The notes: generated from the sequence alone by a model not told the origin. 64,000 nucleotides of DNA from Streptomyces griseocarneus (GCF_014655595.1 NZ_BNBL01000004.1:124001-188000), one strand, 5' to 3'; shown: positions 8,372 through 16,359, numbered from the stretch's first letter. Numbers and translations are program-made.

Positions 8372-9019
8372 TCAGCGGCCGGGCCAGCCGTCCAGCTGGC
8401 GGTGGACCTTGACGGTGGGCCGGCCCGACCGGGCGGCGGTCGTGGAGGCCGGGTCGGCGAGGACGGCGGTGACCTCGGCGGCCAGGGCGTCGGTCTTCTT
8501 CCTGAGGTCGGCCGCCGGGAGGCGGGAGGAGCCCAGGGCGTCCAGTCGGCGGTGGATGTCGGCGAGGCGCCGTTGGGCGGCCGGGGTGAGGCGGGTGGCC
8601 TTCTTGGTGGAGACGACGAACTGGTAGGCGCCCGCGAGGGTCTGGCAGCCGGTGCAGTGGTCGTTGGTGGCGCGGCCGTTGTTCACGGCGGTGAGGCGGA
8701 CGTGCTCGCCCGAGAGCGTGATGATCTGGAAGGACAGGGCCACCGACCGGCAGGCGTCGTCCGCCGTGCAGCCCGCCGAACGGGCGACGGCCCGGTTGCC
8801 CACGCGGGCGGCGGCGACCGTGCCGAGCTGACGGACGGAGAAGCTGTCGCGGAACTGCGTGTGGTGGCGGTGGTCGGCGGTGGTGCGGACGCCGTCGTTG
8901 GCGATGACGACCGCCTCGGCGGCCTGGGCCGGGCCGGCGGTGGCGGCCGCGGCGAGGCCGGCGGCCAGCAGGCCGAGGCGCAGGAAGTGGCGGGACGTGC
9001 GGGACTTCGCAGGCTTCAC
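8372..9019 (-). CDS. Exported Cys-containing protein of the peptide locus
   Basis: The GTG at 9019 has an AGGAGA ribosome-binding site. It gives 215 residues with a Sec signal peptide (basic MKPAKSRTSRHF, hydrophobic core, AQA cleavage near residue 33). The mature part contains C-x5-C (CTADDAC) and a C-x2-C (CTGC), possibly disulfides or a metal/redox site, then a helical C-terminal half. I do not recognise a family. It lies 39 bp after the M50-PqqD gene on the same strand and is probably its operon partner, acting outside the membrane on processed peptide or on the cell surface (inference). Confidence 0.65.
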   Translation of the reverse strand: MKPAKSRTSRHFLRLGLLAAGLAAAATAGPAQAAEAVVIANDGVRTTADHRHHTQFRDSFSVRQLGTVAAARVGNRAVARSAGCTADDACRSVALSFQIITLSGEHVRLTAVNNGRATNDHCTGCQTLAGAYQFVVSTKKATRLTPAAQRRLADIHRRLDALGSSRLPAADLRKKTDALAAEVTAVLADPASTTAARSGRPTVKVHRQLDGWPGR

Positions 9020-9058
9020 GGTCTTCTCCTGGAACGGTTCACGGTGGCTCACCGTGGT

Positions 9059-11158
9059 TCACGGTGACGGTGGCGGCGACGTGGCCGGCGCGGGCGGCGC
9101 CGGGGTGGTGGCCGCCGCGGACGGGCTCGCCGACGGCTCGGGGGCCGGGGCGGGCGTCGGGGACGCGGCCGGGGAGGGCGCGGCCGTGGCGCTGGGTGCC
9201 GGCGCGGGCTTGGGCGGCGCGGTCGGCGGCAGGGCGGGCGGGAGCGCGGGGGGCATCGTGGGCGGGAGGACGACCGGCGCGGGCGCCTGACTGGGCTGGG
9301 CGGCCGGGGCGGGTGCGGCGGCCGGGGCGCCCGGCGGGAGACGGACCGCGGCGGGCATCGGCGTCGGCAGCCCGGGGGCGGCCGGCGGGGTGCGCCAGGG
9401 CAGCGGCGTGACGGCCGGGGCCGCGCCGTCCGGCGCCCAGACGCCCGGCGTGTCCCCCTTGGACGGGTCGTGGCCCGGCAGGGTGGGGCTCGGTGACGCC
9501 GGGGCGGTGGGCACGTGGGGCTGCAGGATCGGGGCGATCGGCGGCGCGGGCGGCAGCGGCTTGGGCGTGACGCCGCTGGTCCAGGCGTAGGCGAGGGTCG
9601 TGGCGACGGCCGCCACGCCCAGCACGAGCCCGACCCTCAGGCGGGGGCGGTCGGCCGTGTAGCGCAGGGCGTTGCGGCCCAGCCGCCCCGAGAGGCGGAT
9701 GGACAGGTACGTCATGCCGGCCAGCGGCACGATGAGCATGAGGCTGCCGAGCACGCCCGCCAGCCCGGCCGGCAGCTCGCCGGCCGCGAACGCCTCGTAG
9801 GTGCCGGTGAGTTGCTGGGTGAGCGAGCGGATGCCGGTGGCGACCAGGCGGGGCAGGTTCCACAGGGCGTAGCAGAGTTCGCCGAGCAGGAAGGGCACCA
9901 TGGTCAGCACCCAGGTGGTGACGATGACGCGTGTCTTGCGCTTGAGGTCGGCGACGGCGGGATCGGGCTTGCGGCCCGGGATCATGCTGAGCAGGATCGG
10001 CTTGATCTTGCCGTACAGGTCGGGCACGCCGGCGAGGTCGCCGAGGATGAAGTAGCCGTCCAGCCGCACGGCCGGCATCAGCTGTTCGAGCACCTCGAAG
10101 TGCCCGAGGTAGACCGCGCAGAGCAGGAACGGCTGTCCGGTGACGAAGTACGCCCCTGTGAGCAGCAGCATGAAGACGACGTTGAAGTAGACGCCGCCGA
10201 GGTCGGTGCGGATCCGTCCGGCGCGGCCGATGCGGTAGACGTCGGTGACGTCGGTGTACATGGACGGCCAGATCAGGAAGATGCCGCAGCCGATGCAGCC
10301 GGGATGCGCGCCGTCGTATCTGCACGCCGAGGCGTGCCCGAACTCGTGGAAGACGAGCGAGGCGACGGTCAGCACGAAGACCACGAGCAGCAGCAACGGC
10401 TGGTCGAGGACGCTGAGTACGGGCTCCATCGCGCCGTGGAAGCCGAAGAGCCACACGTCCATGGCGACGGCCAGGGACAGTACGGCCGCCACCACGGGCG
10501 GGCGGTGCAGCCAGGCGAGGGAGCGGGCGATGACGGCGACCCGCTTCTCGTTGAAGATGACCCGGTGGCCCTTGAGGCTCAGCAGCAGGTCCGAGCGCGG
10601 GCCGTGGACCTCGTCGCTCTCCTGGCCGTGCGGCACGGTGATGCCGAGCGGCTCGAGCTTCTTCTCCACCAGGTAGGCGACGTTCTCGCCGCTGACCTCG
10701 CGCCCGTAGCCGGCGCTGACCCGGGCCGCGACCGCGCGCAGGTCGCGCTCGCCGTCGATGGCCGACGCGACCAGGTGCAGCAGCCTGGAGAGCTGGACGA
10801 CCTGGCCGTCGCCGCGCCGGGCGATGTACTTGGGCTCGTTGAAGCCCGAGCCCTGGTACTCGCCGTGCAGCCGCAGCCCGGCGCTGAGCCGCGGGACGAC
10901 GGCTTCCGCCTCGGGCCGCGGCTCGGGCTCGGGCTCCGGCAGCCGCGCGAACGGCAGCCGCAACGTGGCGTCCTCGGGCTCCCCCTTCCCGTACGCCCCC
11001 GGGGCGGCGGTGTACGGGAAGCCGCCGGGCCCCGGCACCGGCGCACCGGCGTCCCCTGTCCGGACGCCGGATGCCCCGGTGTCGATCTGAAGCGTCGCGG
11101 TCTCGCCGATACCGCGCTGGCGACTGCGGCCGGCCTCGTGGTCTCCGACCACCGTCAT
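9059..11158 (-). CDS. PqqD-like/RRE plus M50 membrane zinc metalloprotease fusion
   Basis: The product has 699 residues, with an AGGAACT ribosome-binding site before the ATG at 11158. Residues 1-100 are low complexity. About 104-175 resemble a PqqD-type peptide-recognition (RRE) domain. HEFGH at 271-275 lies at the end of a transmembrane helix, with a second M50 motif RLDG at 365-368 and several more helices up to about residue 525. The last 165 residues are Pro/Ala/Ser-rich and likely cross or span the wall. PqqD domains bind leader peptides of RiPP precursors, and M50 enzymes cut within membranes. Two candidate precursor genes lie directly upstream on the same strand, so leader recognition and cleavage or export is the likely job (inference). 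Confidence 0.8.
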   Translation of the reverse strand: MTVVGDHEAGRSRQRGIGETATLQIDTGASGVRTGDAGAPVPGPGGFPYTAAPGAYGKGEPEDATLRLPFARLPEPEPEPRPEAEAVVPRLSAGLRLHGEYQGSGFNEPKYIARRGDGQVVQLSRLLHLVASAIDGERDLRAVAARVSAGYGREVSGENVAYLVEKKLEPLGITVPHGQESDEVHGPRSDLLLSLKGHRVIFNEKRVAVIARSLAWLHRPPVVAAVLSLAVAMDVWLFGFHGAMEPVLSVLDQPLLLLVVFVLTVASLVFHEFGHASACRYDGAHPGCIGCGIFLIWPSMYTDVTDVYRIGRAGRIRTDLGGVYFNVVFMLLLTGAYFVTGQPFLLCAVYLGHFEVLEQLMPAVRLDGYFILGDLAGVPDLYGKIKPILLSMIPGRKPDPAVADLKRKTRVIVTTWVLTMVPFLLGELCYALWNLPRLVATGIRSLTQQLTGTYEAFAAGELPAGLAGVLGSLMLIVPLAGMTYLSIRLSGRLGRNALRYTADRPRLRVGLVLGVAAVATTLAYAWTSGVTPKPLPPAPPIAPILQPHVPTAPASPSPTLPGHDPSKGDTPGVWAPDGAAPAVTPLPWRTPPAAPGLPTPMPAAVRLPPGAPAAAPAPAAQPSQAPAPVVLPPTMPPALPPALPPTAPPKPAPAPSATAAPSPAASPTPAPAPEPSASPSAAATTPAPPAPATSPPPSP

Positions 11159-11254
11159 CCAGTTCCTCCCCCTCGGCGAAACCGCTGGTGTTCCCCCCCT
11201 GTCGACGGGCCGCGCCTTCCCCTGGACGCGGCCCGCCGAGTGCGTGGGGCCGGG

Positions 11255-11473
11255 CTACTGCTTGATCGAGATGGCCTGGCTCGCCTCGGACTGCGCCACC
11301 GCGAAGGGCGAGCTGTCGTTGACGGCCAGCGACTCGTTGTGCGCGTGGACGGTGGCCACGTGCTTGGTGACGTTGGTGGTGCGCGAGAAGCTGAACTTCA
11401 GCTTGCCCAGGGCCTCACGGCCGGGCAGCAGCTCAGCGGACTCGGCCTCGAGCTCGATCGGGTTCATGCTCAT
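11255..11473 (-). CDS. Candidate precursor peptide 1 (72 aa)
   Basis: This is a 72-residue peptide without a Sec signal. Its N-terminal half contains ESAELLPGREALGKLKFSF, shared exactly with the next upstream peptide. The C-terminal half (from about residue 30) is rich in Thr, Val, His, Asn, Ala and Ser and ends ASQAISIKQ. It has no Cys. A conserved leader with a variable C-terminal core is the hallmark of ribosomal peptide precursors. The gene lies 96 bp before the M50-PqqD gene. A GAAAGG ribosome-binding site precedes ATG 11473; an ATG two codons later is also possible. Confidence 0.75.
   Translation of the reverse strand: MSMNPIELEAESAELLPGREALGKLKFSFSRTTNVTKHVATVHAHNESLAVNDSSPFAVAQSEASQAISIKQ
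11387..11455. repeat. 69-bp perfect direct repeat, copy 1 (in peptide 1)
   Basis: This stretch is identical base for base to 11729-11797 and encodes the shared leader segment of the two peptides. Identity at all third codon positions points to recent duplication or gene conversion, while the downstream halves have diverged. Confidence 0.9.
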
Positions 11474-11596
11474 GGCTGTGCCTTTCTTTCCAACGACGTG
11501 TGCAACGACGTGCCGTGCGACCGGTGCGGTCCGCGGACGCCTCTGATGACGTTCTGTTGCACGCCTGTCGCATGCGACGGCGTACGGCGCGGTGTA

Positions 11597-11812
11597 CTAC
11601 TGCTGGATGGCGATCGACTGGCCGGCCGCGGACTGCGCCACGGCGTCCGGCGAGCAGACGTTGAGCGCCGTCGAGGAGTTGTGGGCCGAGACGTTGGCGA
11701 CGTGCTTGGTGACGTTCGTGGTGCGGGTGAAGCTGAACTTCAGCTTGCCCAGGGCCTCACGGCCGGGCAGCAGCTCAGCGGACTCGGCCTCGAGCTCATG
11801 CGCGTCGAGCAT
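11597..11812 (-). CDS. Candidate precursor peptide 2 (71 aa)
   Basis: This peptide has 71 residues from the ATG at 11812, which has a strong GGAGGGGG ribosome-binding site. An upstream extension of the frame runs into the promoter and was rejected. It is paralogous to the peptide at 11255-11473, with the same leader segment and RTTNVTKHVA region. The C-terminal half has diverged and carries a single Cys (NVCSPDAVAQS), ending GQSIAIQQ. It is first in the presumed operon peptide 2 - peptide 1 - M50/PqqD - exported protein. One Cys and few Thr/Cys pairs argue against a lanthipeptide. Confidence 0.75.
   Translation of the reverse strand: MLDAHELEAESAELLPGREALGKLKFSFTRTTNVTKHVANVSAHNSSTALNVCSPDAVAQSAAGQSIAIQQ
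11729..11797. repeat. 69-bp perfect direct repeat, copy 2 (in peptide 2)
   Basis: This is the second copy of the repeat at 11387-11455, offset by 342 bp, within the leader-coding part of peptide 2. Confidence 0.9.
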
Positions 11813-11903
11813 GGTGGTCCCCCTCCGGGATGGTGTGTCACGTACTGCGCCCTCGGGCACGGGCAGGACCCCCCGGCCTCGCGTCCGATGCGGTCGGACG
11901 TGC

Positions 11904-11922
11904 TGTCCAACGAGATTGGACA
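11904..11922. promoter_or_regulatory. Candidate operator between peptide operon and XRE gene
   Basis: A perfect inverted repeat TGTCCAA-N5-TTGGACA lies between peptide 2 (start 11812) and the divergent XRE regulator (start 12042). A second one, CGTCCG-N7-CGGACG, lies next to it at 11882-11900. The position fits a site for the XRE protein controlling both directions. Confidence 0.55.
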
Positions 11923-12041
11923 CTAGTGGCGGGCGTCGGCCCCGCGCAAGCGGTTCGTCTGGACGCCGCCCGTAGAATCGGTTCCACCCGAGGGACGGGC
12001 CAGCCGAGAGCCGAACCGCCGAGAGCAGGAAGCGACCGTCA

Positions 12042-12440
12042 GTGGCCAACGCACTGCAGCAGTTGATGAGACAGCGCCTGGACCGGCAGGGGTGGTCCTA
12101 CGGGGAGGTGGCCCGCAGGGGCGGCATCCCCCGCTCGACCGTGCACCATCTGGCCACCGCCGAACGCCTGGTGCGCATGCCGCAGCCCGCCACGCTCGAG
12201 GGGCTCTCGCGAGGGCTCGAACTGCCCCTGGACACCGTGCGCCGGGCCGCCGCCGAGGCCTGCGGCATCCACCTCTACCCCGCCCGGGAGGAGGACGCCC
12301 CGCAGTCCCCGCCGGACCCCGAGGTCGACCTGCTGATCGCGAGCGTCCAGCGGCTGTCCTCCGACGACCGCCGGCATGTGGCCGCGCTGGTCGAGTCGTT
12401 GCTCGAACGCGCGCCCAAGGAGTCACCCGCACAGGACTGA
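12042..12440 (+). CDS. XRE-family helix-turn-helix regulator of the peptide locus
   Basis: The product has 132 residues from the GTG at 12042 with an AGGAAG ribosome-binding site. Residues about 5-65 form a Cro/CI-type HTH (WSYGEVARRGGIPRSTVHHL...GLSRGLELPLDTVRRAA). The C-terminal half is a short helical domain without a known ligand fold. It is divergent from the peptide operon, with palindromes in between, so it probably regulates it and itself (inference). Confidence 0.8.
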   Translation: MANALQQLMRQRLDRQGWSYGEVARRGGIPRSTVHHLATAERLVRMPQPATLEGLSRGLELPLDTVRRAAAEACGIHLYPAREEDAPQSPPDPEVDLLIASVQRLSSDDRRHVAALVESLLERAPKESPAQD

Positions 12441-12592
12441 ACCGGCGGTTTCGGCGGCGGCCCGGCGTCACGGACGCCGCCCCCGACTCCCCCGGTTCCC
12501 GGAACGGTTGAATCCAGCGAATATTCCCGTCCGGCCGAGGATCATGCCCGCTCCCGGCTATCGTCTCGATCTGCCGAGGCCAGGGGGAATGT

Positions 12593-12859
12593 GTGCTCGT
12601 TGTCAGTGGTGGCTCGACGTCCCACGCCGTCGTCCGGGGACGCACCGGGGAATCCGTCGTCCTGCTCTCCGGTGACCTGCCGGACGTACTCACCGACCGG
12701 AGCGTCGCCGAACTCCTCGACCTGGCGGCCGCGGTGCTGACCGGCGAGGAGATGGCGATGTTCCGCGCCTGCCTGCGCGCGCTGCGCCGCGGCGAGGGCC
12801 TGGGGCAGCGGCGCGTCGAGATCGGTGGCGCGGTGCTCACCGTCTACTACGAGGGCTGA
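12593..12859 (+). CDS. Small conserved hypothetical protein
   Basis: The product has 88 residues from a GTG preceded by AGGGGGA. Residues about 38-75 are helical (VAELLDLAAAVLTGEEMAMF), and the end GGAVLTVYYEG looks like a beta strand. No signal peptide, membrane segment or known motif is visible. It lies between the XRE gene and the rodlins and ends before a strong bidirectional terminator. Confidence 0.5.
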   Translation: MLVVSGGSTSHAVVRGRTGESVVLLSGDLPDVLTDRSVAELLDLAAAVLTGEEMAMFRACLRALRRGEGLGQRRVEIGGAVLTVYYEG

Positions 12860-12910
12860 CCCACGACGAGGGCCGGCACGCCCGCGCGAATGAGGACCAC
12901 GCACGCGAAG

Positions 12911-12945
12911 AGAACCGCCCCCCGGGATCGCCGGGGGGCGGTTCT
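12911..12945. terminator. Bidirectional terminator between 12593 gene and rodlin
   Basis: A perfect 15-bp stem (AGAACCGCCCCCCGG against CCGGGGGGCGGTTCT) with a GATCG loop sits between two convergent genes. Confidence 0.85.
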
Positions 12946-12966
12946 CGGTTCCGGGGAACGGACCGG

Positions 12967-13407
12967 TCAGTGGTGGCCGCCGTGTCCGTGCTCCCCGAAG
13001 AGCGGGCCGCCGTTCCCCGAGCCGTTGCCGGACAGGATCACGAGGTCGTCCAGGATGTGCGACAGCGGGTCGTCGCCGTCGTTGATCGTGGAGTTCTCGG
13101 TGCACTGCTGCTGCTGCTGCGAGGACAGGATCGGGATGTCCTGGAGGTTGATGGGCACCGCCCCGGCGAGACCCTGGAGACCCACCTTGCCGATGGCGAT
13201 GCACGGCTTGTTGAACGAGCCGTTGATCAGGCCCATCTGAGGGCTCATATAGCCGCCGGTGTAGGTGTTGCCGTACATCTGCGTGGCGCCGTTGGCGTTG
13301 AAGGTGTCCCGGGAGTCACCACCGCCGCCGGCGGCCAGGGCCGGGGCGGCGGTCCCGCCGACCGCGGAAACGGCGAGCGCGGCCGCGGCCATTACCTTTT
13401 TGATCAC
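12967..13407 (-). CDS. Rodlin (aerial hyphae surface protein), copy 1
   Basis: The product has 146 residues from the GTG at 13407, with a GAAGGA ribosome-binding site. An extension to 13500 has no family-like sequence. The Sec signal MIKKVMAAAALAVSAVGG ends at ALA near residue 25. The mature protein has the rodlin features YGNTYTGG, SPQMGLINGS, GAVPINLQDIPILSSQQQQQC and NDGDDPLSHIL, then a Gly/His-rich end (FGEHGHGGHH). Rodlins assemble with chaplin amyloid fibrils into the rodlet layer of spores and aerial hyphae. No chaplin gene is visible next to it. Confidence 0.9.
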   Translation of the reverse strand: MIKKVMAAAALAVSAVGGTAAPALAAGGGGDSRDTFNANGATQMYGNTYTGGYMSPQMGLINGSFNKPCIAIGKVGLQGLAGAVPINLQDIPILSSQQQQQCTENSTINDGDDPLSHILDDLVILSGNGSGNGGPLFGEHGHGGHH

Positions 13408-13554
13408 AGTTGTTCCTTCGCTCCGAGCCGACCGGGCCGACGAATGACAGAGAACGCCATGCGTAACCGGAAGCGGGCTGCAAAGGTTATCGGGCTTCAT
13501 TCATTCGGCCCACGGAAAGACCACGCCGAGCCTTTTTCCACAACATAGGGAAAC

Positions 13555-13590
13555 CCCCCGCAGCGGGTCCCGCACACCCGCCGCAGGGGG
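13555..13590 (-). terminator. Imperfect hairpin after rodlin copy 2
   Basis: A GC-rich inverted repeat (CCCCCGCAGCGGGT against ACCCGCCGCAGGGGG) lies 25 bp downstream of the second rodlin stop and before the next rodlin promoter. It probably ends that transcript. Confidence 0.55.
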
Positions 13591-13614
13591 AATTCCCGAT
13601 GGTCCGGACTCCGG

Positions 13615-14034
13615 TCAGTGACCGTGCTCCCCGAAGAGCGGGCCGGCGTTCCCCGAGCCGTTGCCCGACAGGATCGGGATCTCGTCGAGGATGTGCGACA
13701 GCGGGTCGTCGCCGTCGTTGATCGTGGAGTTGTCGGTGCACTGCTGCTGCTGCTGCGAGGACAGGATCGGGATGTCCTGGAGGTTGATGGGCACCGCTCC
13801 GACGAGACCCTGCGCGTTGATCTTCCCGATGCCCAGGCACGGCTTGTTCAGCGTGCCCTGGATCAGGCTCATCTGGGGGCTTTCGTGGCCACCGGTGTGG
13901 GTGTTGCCGTAACCGGTCTTCGCGCCGTTGGCGTTGAAGACATCCTGGTCGTTTCCGATGGCCATCGCGGGCGAGGCGACGGCGCCGACCGCGGAAGCGG
14001 ACAGGGCCGCCGTGGCGAGAACCTTCTTGAGCAC
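13615..14034 (-). CDS. Rodlin (aerial hyphae surface protein), copy 2
   Basis: The product has 139 residues from the GTG at 14034, ribosome-binding site AAAGG. Signal peptide MLKKVLATAALSASAVGAV ends near AMA. It shares most of the mature sequence with copy 1, including DVFNANGAK, SPQMSLIQGT, GAVPINLQDIPILSSQQQQQC and NDGDDPLSHIL. The two genes are tandem on the minus strand, about 207 bp apart, each with its own promoter space. The Gln run and the Asn/Gly content fit fibril-associated proteins. Confidence 0.9.
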   Translation of the reverse strand: MLKKVLATAALSASAVGAVASPAMAIGNDQDVFNANGAKTGYGNTHTGGHESPQMSLIQGTLNKPCLGIGKINAQGLVGAVPINLQDIPILSSQQQQQCTDNSTINDGDDPLSHILDEIPILSGNGSGNAGPLFGEHGH

Positions 14035-14170
14035 GTCTATTGCCTTTCGATCGAGTAGCGCCCCCACTGAGAAAGCGTTCTGAATAACTCCGGCCCATTC
14101 GGGAAGTTCCGGTCATTACTCGGGCTTTCACTCATTCGAGCCAGTGGGCACCGCTACCGCGAAATCGACA

Positions 14171-14461
14171 TCAACGCGTCAGTCGCCGATAGGAAAAAAT
14201 GCTGGTCAGCGTGACGTAGCGATATTGCCCGCCACGTTCGCTGCGCAGTTCGCCGCGTTCTATGAGGTGGGCGACGGTCCACGGCGTCAGCCCGAGCAGC
14301 GAGGCCGCGGTCCGCACCGGGACGCTCAGCCCCTCGAAGACCGCGGGGACGGGCTCCTCGGCCGCACCGCCGTCCACCTCGTGGTCCACCGCGTCGTAGT
14401 CGTGTGCGGCGTAGTAGTCGATCGCGGCAGCAATGTCTCGTGCCATCCCGACGCGCACCAT
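14171..14461 (-). CDS. Small helix-turn-helix (excisionase/MerR-like) protein
   Basis: Starting at the ATG at 14461 gives 96 residues. An ATG at 14446 is equally possible and the true start is uncertain. The C-terminal half (VRTAASLLGLTPWTVAHLIERGELRSERGGQYRYV) is a single winged HTH of the kind found in excisionase-like and MerR-like proteins. The N-terminal half is acidic (DYYAAHDYDAVDHEVD). The function is unknown. It is read divergently from the TetR gene. Confidence 0.6.
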   Translation of the reverse strand: MVRVGMARDIAAAIDYYAAHDYDAVDHEVDGGAAEEPVPAVFEGLSVPVRTAASLLGLTPWTVAHLIERGELRSERGGQYRYVTLTSIFSYRRLTR

Positions 14462-14938
14462 CCCCTCGGTCCAGTCGCGTTTTTCGTACTTGCCGCCAGG
14501 CCAGCCAGCTCCGCCGGAAGAGTATGCAGCACCTAACCGGGCGTCAAGTATGCTTTTTCCTTGCTTGTCGGCAGGTAAGAGACCGCTCAACGAAATATCC
14601 CGGCCACAAGGAACCGGCCAGAGGTGGTGCGGTGATGACGCGTCACACCGGCGCGTTGACCGCGAACACGGTGACCAGCGGGAAGTTTTGTTCACGCCCG
14701 GCCGGCGCGGCCGCGGGGCCGGCCCGGCCCCGAGCACCTGGCGAGAGGGCGGCGGACGCCGCGACCGGCGCCCCTACGCCCCCCGGAGTACCGGTCCCGG
14801 GCGGTATCGCCGTACCGATCATGTCCTGGGGGGCGATCTTTCTCCCCTAACGTGTGCGGGAGGCCCACCTGTACTTACTTGCCAGCGGGTTAGTTGAGTA
14901 CATGTGCGACGGACGACGGACAGCAGGAGAGTGAGCCC
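14462..14938. promoter_or_regulatory. Long divergent intergenic region before the TetR gene
   Basis: This 477-bp gap holds no convincing gene. Visible elements are a perfect palindrome TGACGCGTCA at 14636-14645 and an imperfect inverted repeat GTACTTACT...AGTTGAGTAC at 14871-14901, just upstream of the TetR start, a likely autoregulatory operator. Confidence 0.45.
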
Positions 14939-15535
14939 ATGGGCAGCACGCCACAGCCCCGCAAGAGCGACACCCGCGAGCGCATTCAGAAGACGGCACT
15001 GGACCTGTTCGTGTCACGGGGCTACGAGAAGACGTCGCTGCGCGAGATCGCCGAGGAGCTCGGGGTCACCAAGGCCGCGCTGTACTACCACTTCAAGACC
15101 AAGGAGGACATCCTCAGCGCCCTCTCCGAGCAGCTCGGGCGGCCCGTCGACGAGCTCATCGCCTGGGGCGAGGCCCAGCCCCCCACCCTGGAGACCAAGC
15201 GCGAACTGCTGCGCCGCTACAGCGCGGCCCTGCGGGACGCCGCCCCGATCTACCGCATCCTGCAGGAGAACCAGGCGACGCTGCGCGAGCTGGCCATCGG
15301 CGAGACGCTGCGCCGGAGGGTGACCGCCGTCTCCCGGCTCATCCAGTCGGGTGACGGGGCGTTGGAGAGCTCCGTACGGTCCTCCAGCGCCCTGCTGACG
15401 GTCCATTTCGGCACCTTCGCCCTGGACGGCGTGAAGGGCGACCCCGAGGACAAGCGTGCCGCCCTCCTGCGGGTCGCCCTGGAGATCCTGGACTCGGCCG
15501 GCCGCGCGGACGCGGAACCGGCCGCCGCCCGGTGA
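14939..15535 (+). CDS. TetR/AcrR-family regulator
   Basis: The product has 198 residues from the ATG at 14939 with an AGGAGA ribosome-binding site. A start at 14894 would add 15 poor residues. The N-terminal HTH ([40 protein letters not shown]) is canonical. The C-terminal ligand domain is not assignable to a subfamily. An inverted repeat at 14871-14901 probably serves autoregulation. The target is not evident from the neighbours. Confidence 0.85.
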   Translation: MGSTPQPRKSDTRERIQKTALDLFVSRGYEKTSLREIAEELGVTKAALYYHFKTKEDILSALSEQLGRPVDELIAWGEAQPPTLETKRELLRRYSAALRDAAPIYRILQENQATLRELAIGETLRRRVTAVSRLIQSGDGALESSVRSSSALLTVHFGTFALDGVKGDPEDKRAALLRVALEILDSAGRADAEPAAAR

Positions 15536-15663
15536 CCCCGCGCGGCCCCCGCGACCGCTCCATACCGTCGAGTCGGTTTGATGGCCTGCCGCGAGGCCGA
15601 CGGCCGTCCGGGGTCGCTTCCAGGGCCGCTTCCGGGGCCGCGCCCGGGGAAGCGTCCGCCCCG

Positions 15664-16359
15664 TCAGCCGGCGGCGATCAGCTGCCCGTCCTCCGCCCGG
15701 CCCGCGCGCATCCGCTCCGCCTCCACCAGCGCCAGCGCGCGGGCACCGCGCCCGGGGCTCATGTCGAGCCGGGCCAGCACCGAGGGCACCGCCACGCTGG
15801 GCATCAGGTGCTCGTAGAGCACGATGGCCCGGCGCTCGAGGTCGGCGCGGTTGGTGACCGCCTGGGACATGGTGTTGATGCCCGCGTACGCGCCGACGAT
15901 CAGCTCGGCGGTGTCGGCCGGCACCACGTGGGGCAGCACCTCGCCGCGCTCCTTGCCCTCCAGCAGGACCCGGGTGTGCACCTCGGTCCAGCCGTTGAAG
16001 GGGCTGGCGCGGTTGAGGTTCGACGAGCCGTGCTCGAGCGTGAGCCGGACGCTGCCGCGCAGCAGCGGGTCCTCGACCATCCGGAGGGCGAAGATCATCC
16101 CCATGTCGACCAGTTCCTGCATCTTGCAGGCGCCGGCCAGCTCGGCCGGCTCGGGGATGGTCGACATCTGGGCGTCTATGACCGCGAGCGCCAGCTCCTC
16201 CTTGGAGGCGAAGTGGAAATACAGCGCCCCCTTGGTCACCTCGGCCCGCGCCAGGATCTCCGTAATGGTGGCGGCGTCGTAGCCCCGCTCGTCGAACACC
16301 ACCGCGGCCGCTTCCAGAATGGACTGGCGAGTCCTGATCGCACGGTCCTGCTTTGCCAC
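15664..16359 (-). CDS. Gamma-butyrolactone receptor (ScbR/ArpA family)
   Basis: The product has 231 residues from the GTG at 16359 with a GGAGGC ribosome-binding site. The HTH (AAAVVFDERGYDAATITEIL, AEVTKGALYFHFASKEELA) and the ligand domain (MQELVDMGMIFALRMVEDPLLRG) match the ScbR/ArpA group of autoregulator receptors, which repress antibiotic and signal genes until bound by a butyrolactone-type signal. It is followed upstream by SDR, HAD and AfsA homologues. A 20-bp sequence like an autoregulatory element lies about 90 bp upstream. Confidence 0.88.
   Translation of the reverse strand: MAKQDRAIRTRQSILEAAAVVFDERGYDAATITEILARAEVTKGALYFHFASKEELALAVIDAQMSTIPEPAELAGACKMQELVDMGMIFALRMVEDPLLRGSVRLTLEHGSSNLNRASPFNGWTEVHTRVLLEGKERGEVLPHVVPADTAELIVGAYAGINTMSQAVTNRADLERRAIVLYEHLMPSVAVPSVLARLDMSPGRGARALALVEAERMRAGRAEDGQLIAAG

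Noticed and set aside
11255..11812. Peptides as lanthipeptide or sactipeptide precursors
   Set aside because: No Cys in one peptide and only one in the other, and no LanM/LanKC, LanB/C or radical SAM enzyme nearby.
14404..14897. Plus-strand open frames upstream of the TetR gene
   Set aside because: Arg/Pro-rich, no ribosome-binding site, antisense to the HTH gene at one end and running into the TetR operator at the other.
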